A stretch of 64,000 nucleotides of DNA from VAXT01 sp963774625 (GTDB taxonomy: Bacteria; Actinomycetota; Thermoleophilia; Gaiellales; Gaiellaceae), in the NCBI GenBank assembly GCA_963774625.1, contig CAVZFQ010000001.1, positions 62,001-126,000 of the forward strand, written 5' to 3'. This document shows, in pieces, positions 59,920 through 64,000 of the stretch (the first letter of the stretch is position 1; every line of letters starts with the position of its first letter). Below the pieces are notes generated by a model. It did not search any database. It saw only the letters and a list, made by a program, of their open reading frames with translations, and had not been told where the DNA came from. The translations under genes and the position numbers were made by a program.

Positions 59920-60569
59920 CGCTGCGTAACCGACTCGAGAAGCTCGAAAAACCCGGGGAAGCTTACCGCGACCACCTCTGGATCCTGGAGCACCACGCCT
60001 TCCCGCGAGATGAGCCCTGCGGTCACGCCCATGATCCCGAGCCGAGGATCGCCGCGCGGGTCCAGTCCCCCACCCTTAGGGCGGGTAGGGACCCCTCTCA
60101 CCCTGAGGCCATCGTCGCGTTTGACCGGGCGAATTCCTAGGGCTCGTAGCGAAGTCCTCACAGTTTCGATCCAGTCTCGTTCCTCCGGCCGCAGTCGATC
60201 CCCGCGGATGACGCTGTCTCCGTGCGCGCCGCCCGCGGCCAGCCCGAAGAGCGGCAACTCGTCCAGGAGCGCGCGCGTCTCGTCGCCCGTCAGCGTCGTG
60301 GCCACGAGCTCGGCGGAGAGAACCTCCAGATCGCCCGTCGGCTTGCCGGATCTCTTGCGGTTGAAAACCGAGATCCGGCCGCCCATCCGCGCGAGCACGT
60401 CGAGGAGGCGGCTTCGCTTTGGGTCGAGGGCCACGTCGTGCAGAGTCAGCTCCGAGCCGGACAGCAGCGACGCTGCCACGACGAACGGCGCCGCCGCCGA
60501 GACGTCGGGAACGGCGATATGGCCGACGAGAGCACGCGCCGGCTCGACGCGAACGTGCTCGGCGGCCAT
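59916..60569 (-). pseudogene. aroA: AroA-like protein, C-terminal half only
   Basis: A 217-residue protein aligned only with the C-terminal half of EPSP synthase (LLDVLARMGGRISVFNRKR, DELPLFGLAAGG, SFPGFFELLESV). The residues that bind PEP are changed: the KESDRI box reads PEERDWI (Lys and Arg lost) and the GDHRIAMA box reads GDPRLGIM. The N-terminal half with the shikimate site is missing and trpS lies divergently just 35 bases away. A 28-base imperfect inverted repeat falls in the middle. It is best considered a degenerate remnant that still carries cmk translational coupling. A functional EPSP synthase must be elsewhere if the pathway is present. Confidence 0.7.
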
Positions 60570-60592
60570 CGAGATCCAGTGTACGTCGCTGG

Positions 60593-60598
60593 GATAAT
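60593..60598 (+). promoter_or_regulatory. -10 element of trpS, leaderless candidate
   Basis: GATAAT (5/6 match to TATAAT) ends six bases before the GTG start of trpS at 60605. A start of transcription 6-7 bases downstream would put the first base at the start codon, giving a leaderless mRNA. No -35 was visible at the expected distance and no ribosome site is present. Confidence 0.45.
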
Positions 60599-60604
60599 CG
60601 AACG

Positions 60605-61588
60605 GTGCGCATCTTTTCCGGCATTCGCGCCTCCGGCGACAAGACGCTCGGCAACTACAGCGGCGGCTTCCGTCAGTACGTCGCGACCCAGGAACAGGGC
60701 GACGCGTTCTTCTGCGTCGTCGACCTGCACTCGATCACGACGCCCTTCGAGCCGGAGGTGCTCCATGAGGCGACACTGTCGGTCGCGGCCTGGCTCTTCG
60801 CCACCGGGCTCGACCCGCAGCGCTCGACGGTCTTCGTCCAGAGCCACGTGACCGCGCACCCCGAAGCCGCCTGGCTGCTCAGCGCGGTGGCGAGCTTCGG
60901 AGAGCTGCGGCGGATGACCCAGTTCAAGGAGCGCGCCGAGGAGCAGGAGTTCGTCTCGGCCGGGCTCTTCAACTACCCCGTGCTGATGGCGGGCGACATC
61001 CTGCTCTACCAGGCCGACATCGTCCCGATCGGAGACGACCAGCGGCAGCACCTCGAGCTGGCCCGCAACATCGCGGAGCGCTTCAACGGTCGCTTCGGCG
61101 AGACGTTCAAGGTGCCCGACGGCGTCTTTCCCGAGGAGGGCGCCCGCATCAAGAACCTGCAGGAGCCGGAGCGGCTGATGTCGACGACGCGCGGGGCGCC
61201 GCAGGGCGTCGTGCGGATGATCGACCCGCCCGACGTGGTGCGGAAGAAGTTCAAGACGGCAGTGACCGACTCGGGGACCGAGGTGCGGCACGACCCCGAG
61301 GAGAAGGCGGGCATCTCGAACCTGATCGAGATCATGGCCGTCGTCACCGGGACGACCATCGCCGACGTCGAGTCGCGCTACGACGGTCAGGGCTACGGAC
61401 AGTTCAAGGGTGACGTAGGCGACGCCGTCGTCGAGCTGTTCGCCCCGATCCAGCAGCGCTACGAGGAGCTGCGCGCAGACGAGGGCGAGCTGCGGAGGCT
61501 GCTCGCGGTCGGCGCCGACAAGGCGCGCGAGGCTTCGGCGCCCACGCTCGAGGCGATGTACGAGCGCATGGGGTTCGTCCGGCCGTAG
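60605..61588 (+). CDS. trpS: Tryptophanyl-tRNA synthetase with altered signatures
   Basis: A 327-residue class I aminoacyl-tRNA synthetase. The first signature, normally HxGN, reads KTLGNYSGGFRQYV (Thr for the first His), and the KMSKS loop reads RLMSTTRGAPQG (Leu for Lys). The rest matches TrpS: VVDLHSITTPFEP, FNYPVLMAGDILLYQADIVPIGDDQRQHLELARNIAERF. Single, normal length. Starts at GTG 60605, probably leaderless. Activity and Trp specificity are inferred; the signature changes merit a check against close relatives. Confidence 0.92.
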   Translation: MRIFSGIRASGDKTLGNYSGGFRQYVATQEQGDAFFCVVDLHSITTPFEPEVLHEATLSVAAWLFATGLDPQRSTVFVQSHVTAHPEAAWLLSAVASFGELRRMTQFKERAEEQEFVSAGLFNYPVLMAGDILLYQADIVPIGDDQRQHLELARNIAERFNGRFGETFKVPDGVFPEEGARIKNLQEPERLMSTTRGAPQGVVRMIDPPDVVRKKFKTAVTDSGTEVRHDPEEKAGISNLIEIMAVVTGTTIADVESRYDGQGYGQFKGDVGDAVVELFAPIQQRYEELRADEGELRRLLAVGADKAREASAPTLEAMYERMGFVRP

Positions 61589-61590
61589 TA

Positions 61591-62559
61591 CTAGAGCCAG
61601 CCGGCGCGGCGGAACTGCCGGTAGAGCAGAAGGCACGCAGCGGCCATCAAGCAGAGTGCGAGCGGGTAGCCGAGCGTCCACTCGAGCTCCGGCATGTGCT
61701 CGAAGTTCATGCCGTAGATCCCGCTGATCAGCGTCGGCACCGCGATGATCGCCGCCCAAGCGGAGATCTTGCGCACGTCCTCGTTCTGGCGCACGCTCGC
61801 CTGCGTCAGATTCGCCGCGAGAACGTTTGTGAGGAGCTCGCGGTAGCTCTGCACCTGGCCAGTCGCTCGCAGCAGGTGGTCGTGGATGTCCCGGAAGTAC
61901 GGGTGCATGTCCTCGTCGATGAGCGCATGCTCGATCGTTGCGAGCTTGTCCACGGCCGGGACGAGGGGTCCGAGGGCGGCGTGCAGGTCGAGGACGGCGC
62001 GCTTCAGTTGATAGATGCGACTGGCTGGGTTGCTACTCGCGGGTGAAAAGACATCCGTCTCGGTCTCGCGAATCGAGCTGTCGAGCTCCACCAGCACCGG
62101 CTCGTAGTCATCGACCACGCGGTCGACGATCGCGTAGAGCGCAGCGCTCGGCCCCTGTGCCAGGAGGTCGGGGCGCTGCTCCATCTGCAGCCGCGCGTCG
62201 TGCAACTCGGTCTCGCCGTGGCGCACGGAGATGATGAAGCCGTCGCCGACGAAGACGAGAATCTCGCCGAACTCGATCCTTTCCTCCGGATCGATCCAGC
62301 GGGCAGTCTTCAGGACGACGAAGAGCGAATCGCCGTAAAACTCCAGCTTGGGCCGCTGGTGAGCCTTGATCGCGTCCTCGACGGCCAGCTCATGGAGCCC
62401 GAACTCGCGGCGGACCGACTCGAACTCCTCCTCGGTCGGCTCGTACAAACCGATCCAGGCGAAGACGCCCTCGCGCCGGCACTGCTCGTAGGTGTCTTCG
62501 AGCGCGACGGGCTCGGAACGTCGTCGCCCACTCTCGTACACCGCTTGGTCGACGATCAT
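61591..62559 (-). CDS. corA: CorA-family magnesium/cobalt transporter
   Basis: A 322-residue pentameric channel for divalent cations. The long N-terminal cytoplasmic domain begins MIVDQAVYESGR, and the C-terminal two helices flank the GMN motif (IYGMNFEHMPELEWTLGYP). The stop is two bases from the trpS stop. ATG 62559 is chosen over a longer frame because it overlaps the rluB stop as ATGA and matches the normal N-terminal length. Confidence 0.92.
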   Translation of the reverse strand: MIVDQAVYESGRRRSEPVALEDTYEQCRREGVFAWIGLYEPTEEEFESVRREFGLHELAVEDAIKAHQRPKLEFYGDSLFVVLKTARWIDPEERIEFGEILVFVGDGFIISVRHGETELHDARLQMEQRPDLLAQGPSAALYAIVDRVVDDYEPVLVELDSSIRETETDVFSPASSNPASRIYQLKRAVLDLHAALGPLVPAVDKLATIEHALIDEDMHPYFRDIHDHLLRATGQVQSYRELLTNVLAANLTQASVRQNEDVRKISAWAAIIAVPTLISGIYGMNFEHMPELEWTLGYPLALCLMAAACLLLYRQFRRAGWL

Positions 62560-63254
62560 CGCGGGCGAAGTATCGCGGCCCGGAGCAACTCGAGCTCGGC
62601 GGGCTTCAGCTCGCGCCATTGCCCGGGCTCGAGCCCGGCGGGGGTGAGCCCGGCGTAGCGGCTGCGATACAGGTTGCGGACGGGATGGCCGACCGCCTCG
62701 AGCATGCGCTTGACCTGATGCTTGCGGCCCTCGTGGATCGCGAGCTCGATGCGGGAGGGCCCGAGCCGTTGCACGCGAGCGGGCGCGGTCGTCCCGTCGT
62801 CGAGCTCGAGCCCCTCGGCGAGGCGCTTCATTGCCTCGTTCGAAGGCTCGCCCTCGACCTCGGCCTCGTAGACCTTCTCCACCCGGTAGCGCGGGTGCGC
62901 GAGCCTGTGCGCAAGCTCGCCGTCGTTGGTGAGCAGGAGGGCTCCGGTGGTGTCGGCGTCGAGTCGGCCGACAGGCACGACGCGCGCCTCGTGGCGGACG
63001 AGGTCGACGACGGTGCGCCGCCCATGCGGGTCGTGCGCCGTCGTCACGACGCCGGCCGGCTTGTGGAGGAGCACGTAGGCGAGGGGCTGCGGCGCGAGCG
63101 GCTTGCCGTCGAGCTCGACGACGTCCTTCGACTCCACGAAGGTGTTGAGCTGGCCCGGCTCGCCGTTGACCAAAACGCGACCGGCCTTGATCAGCTCGTC
63201 GGCCTTGCGCCTGGAAGTAACTCCGGCCCGCGCGAGGTAGGCGTTCAGACGCAT
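62556..63254 (-). CDS. rluB: Pseudouridine synthase RluB/RsuA type
   Basis: A 232-residue 23S/16S rRNA pseudouridine synthase. An S4 domain starts MRLNAYLARAGVTSRRKADELIKAGRVLVNG; the catalytic Asp is in VGRLDADTTGALLLTNDGEL; and a C-terminal KHQVKRMLEAVGHPVRNLYRSRY completes the fold. The stop overlaps the corA start (ATGA). In many bacteria it follows scpA-scpB; two tiny genes precede it here. Confidence 0.95.
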   Translation of the reverse strand: MRLNAYLARAGVTSRRKADELIKAGRVLVNGEPGQLNTFVESKDVVELDGKPLAPQPLAYVLLHKPAGVVTTAHDPHGRRTVVDLVRHEARVVPVGRLDADTTGALLLTNDGELAHRLAHPRYRVEKVYEAEVEGEPSNEAMKRLAEGLELDDGTTAPARVQRLGPSRIELAIHEGRKHQVKRMLEAVGHPVRNLYRSRYAGLTPAGLEPGQWRELKPAELELLRAAILRPR

Positions 63255-63389
63255 ACCGGGATTCTCACTTCCGGCACGGTTCCGTTACCCACGCATGCGA
63301 ATTTCCTCAGTACGATCGCCTTGGGGAGGAGGTTGGGGGTACCGGGTTAAGGAGCCGTGCGAGAGCCGAGCGGCAAGACGCGCGAGAAG

Positions 63390-63557
63390 TCAGGCCGCGC
63401 GCCGAAACGGCAACAGGCGACGAACCAGTCGGCGCCGCCGCTCGCGGCGCTCGTCCTCTTCGCGCCAGCGCGCTGTCAGGCGTTTGTACATCGCCTCGAA
63501 CTCACGCGTATTGCGATCCCATTGCTCGCGCTGGGCTCGCCGCTCTTCAGGAGTCAT
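63390..63557 (-). CDS. Tiny basic helical protein, 55 aa
   Basis: Starts ATG 63557 with MTPEERRAQREQWDRNTREFEAMYKR and ends RRRRLVRRLLPFRRAA: a highly charged helix with an Arg-rich amphipathic tail that could bind a membrane or RNA. It overlaps the preceding 47-residue gene by 11 bases. The two genes have a consistent GC-biased codon pattern. Similar short proteins are common in Thermoleophilia-type genomes as far as I remember, but the role is unknown. Too short to be found by most gene callers. Confidence 0.55.
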   Translation of the reverse strand: MTPEERRAQREQWDRNTREFEAMYKRLTARWREEDERRERRRRLVRRLLPFRRAA

Positions 63558-63690
63558 CTTCCCGGGCATTGCCGTCTTCCTCGCCGAGCAAGAGTTCGAG
63601 CTTGGCGTTGATGTCCATCAGCATTCGAATGATGCCATCGACCGTCTCCCGATCGAGCGGTTGATCTTCTCGACGCCACACGATCAACAT
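63547..63690 (-). CDS. Tiny acidic protein, 47 aa
   Basis: Reads MLIVWRREDQPLDRETVDGI, then IRMLMDINAKLELLLGEEDG to the end of the helix. A ribosome site GAGGTG lies eight bases before ATG 63690 and a stop codon precedes it in frame. It overlaps the following 55-residue gene by 11 bases. One protein is acidic and the other basic, so they may form a pair. Function unknown. Confidence 0.55.
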   Translation of the reverse strand: MLIVWRREDQPLDRETVDGIIRMLMDINAKLELLLGEEDGNAREDDS

Positions 63691-63769
63691 GGTCTGGACA
63701 CCTCATGCCAGACGCAAGATGGCCGAAACAGTCCATGACGCCTGACTCGTACAGGCCTACAATCTGAAC

Positions 63770-63952
63770 GTGCTCCAGCAGCTGTCCGTGAAGGTCGCTC
63801 CGATCACGAGTCGCGCCGCCGACTTCGCGCCGGTCGCGCCGGCCTGCTGCAACGTGTGCCGCACCTGCACGACGACGAACGTCGTCGGGCTCGTGTTCGG
63901 CGCCGCCGCCGCGCTCGGCACCGCCGCCACGCGGCTCCTCCGACGCGCCTAG
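63770..63952 (+). CDS. Cysteine-rich small membrane peptide
   Basis: A 60-residue product (GTG 63770): a leader of about 25 residues (MLQQLSVKVAPITSRAADFA), then a cysteine cluster CCNVCRTCTTTN at residues ~28-39, and a hydrophobic helix VVGLVFGAAAALGTAATRLL ended by two Arg. It could be a ribosomally made, modified peptide precursor, or a small iron/zinc-binding membrane protein. No modifying enzyme is visible in the part of the neighbourhood seen. The stop TAG overlaps the stop of the convergent gene on the minus strand. Confidence 0.5.
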   Translation: MLQQLSVKVAPITSRAADFAPVAPACCNVCRTCTTTNVVGLVFGAAAALGTAATRLLRRA

Positions 63953-64000
63953 GCCGGGCGGCGCTCGGCCAGCGCTTCGAGCCGGCCGCGGATCTCGCCG
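63949..64000 (-). CDS. C-terminal end of a gene entering from the right
   Basis: The minus-strand frame ends GEIRGRLEALAERRPA at TAG 63951-63949. This is consistent with the C-terminal part of ScpB, which often precedes rluB, but only 16 residues are visible and other proteins cannot be excluded. The stop shares the CTAG tetranucleotide with the convergent small peptide gene. Confidence 0.35.
   Translation of the reverse strand, partial: GEIRGRLEALAERRPA

Noticed and set aside
1..64000. CRISPR array, prophage, insertion sequence or tRNA gene
   Set aside because: No regularly spaced repeats, integrase, transposase or tRNA-like cloverleaf could be found by reading both strands.

Overview
The window is a dense, GC-rich (high sixties percent by eye) bacterial chromosome segment with frequent GTG starts, short ATGA/GTGA gene overlaps and many small secreted or lipid-anchored proteins. 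The gene order (rluB, corA, trpS, aroA-cmk-plsC-der-gpsA, metK, priA-def-fmt-rpe-ribD-ribE-ribBA-ribH, rpmB, fakA) and several small proteins point to a deep actinobacterial lineage, most likely class Thermoleophilia (Gaiellales/Solirubrobacterales-like). That placement is inference. No tRNA, rRNA, CRISPR array, phage or transposase gene was seen.

Layout. 1-13 kb: meaB end, MFS exporter, B12-type radical SAM protein, hisC, a structured intergenic repeat, GNAT acetyltransferase plus gamma-glutamyltransferase, a large membrane protein, ftsZ with parA, two unknown genes and a Nei-type glycosylase. 13-24 kb: Lhr helicase, HIT-like, HhH-GPD and tandem-Nudix proteins, secreted and lipoproteins, a phytoene-desaturase-like oxidoreductase, acyl-CoA dehydrogenase. 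24-36 kb: VOC protein, FAD-Rieske oxidoreductase, amidohydrolase, M20 peptidase, the principal sigma factor with a clear promoter, TPR protein, rhodanese-ThiF with a JAMM peptidase, FAD amine oxidase and a cupredoxin. 36.9-48.6 kb (minus): one probable long operon running priA, def, fmt, rpe, ribD, small gene, ribE, DUF3237-like, ribBA, ribH, lysE-type exporter, rpmB, fakA, receiver protein, fakB. 48.6-53 kb (plus): ferric-iron ABC transporter with a DtxR-family regulator and three matching operators. 53-64 kb: metK, DUF3352-like lipoprotein, gpsA, der, plsC, cmk, a half-length aroA, divergent trpS, corA, rluB, two tiny overlapping genes and a cysteine-rich peptide.

How the parts relate. The riboflavin genes ribD, ribE, ribBA and ribH are all present and co-directional with translation genes (def, fmt, rpmB). 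FakA and a DegV-type FakB flank a lone receiver domain, suggesting a regulated fatty-acid kinase. The iron cassette sits between metK and priA, genes often adjacent in actinobacteria, and looks like an inserted module carrying its own regulator.

Two cautions. About ten single-base indels break otherwise good genes (lhr, metK, gpsA, DUF3352-like, two FAD enzymes, two secreted proteins). These look like assembly errors more than decay. Several genes also lack any ATG/GTG/TTG start and seem to begin at CTG. The most unusual signals are a family of short palindromes ending in CATG, found both between genes and in frame inside lhr, and a 15-bp near-palindrome that holds both start codons of a divergent gene pair.
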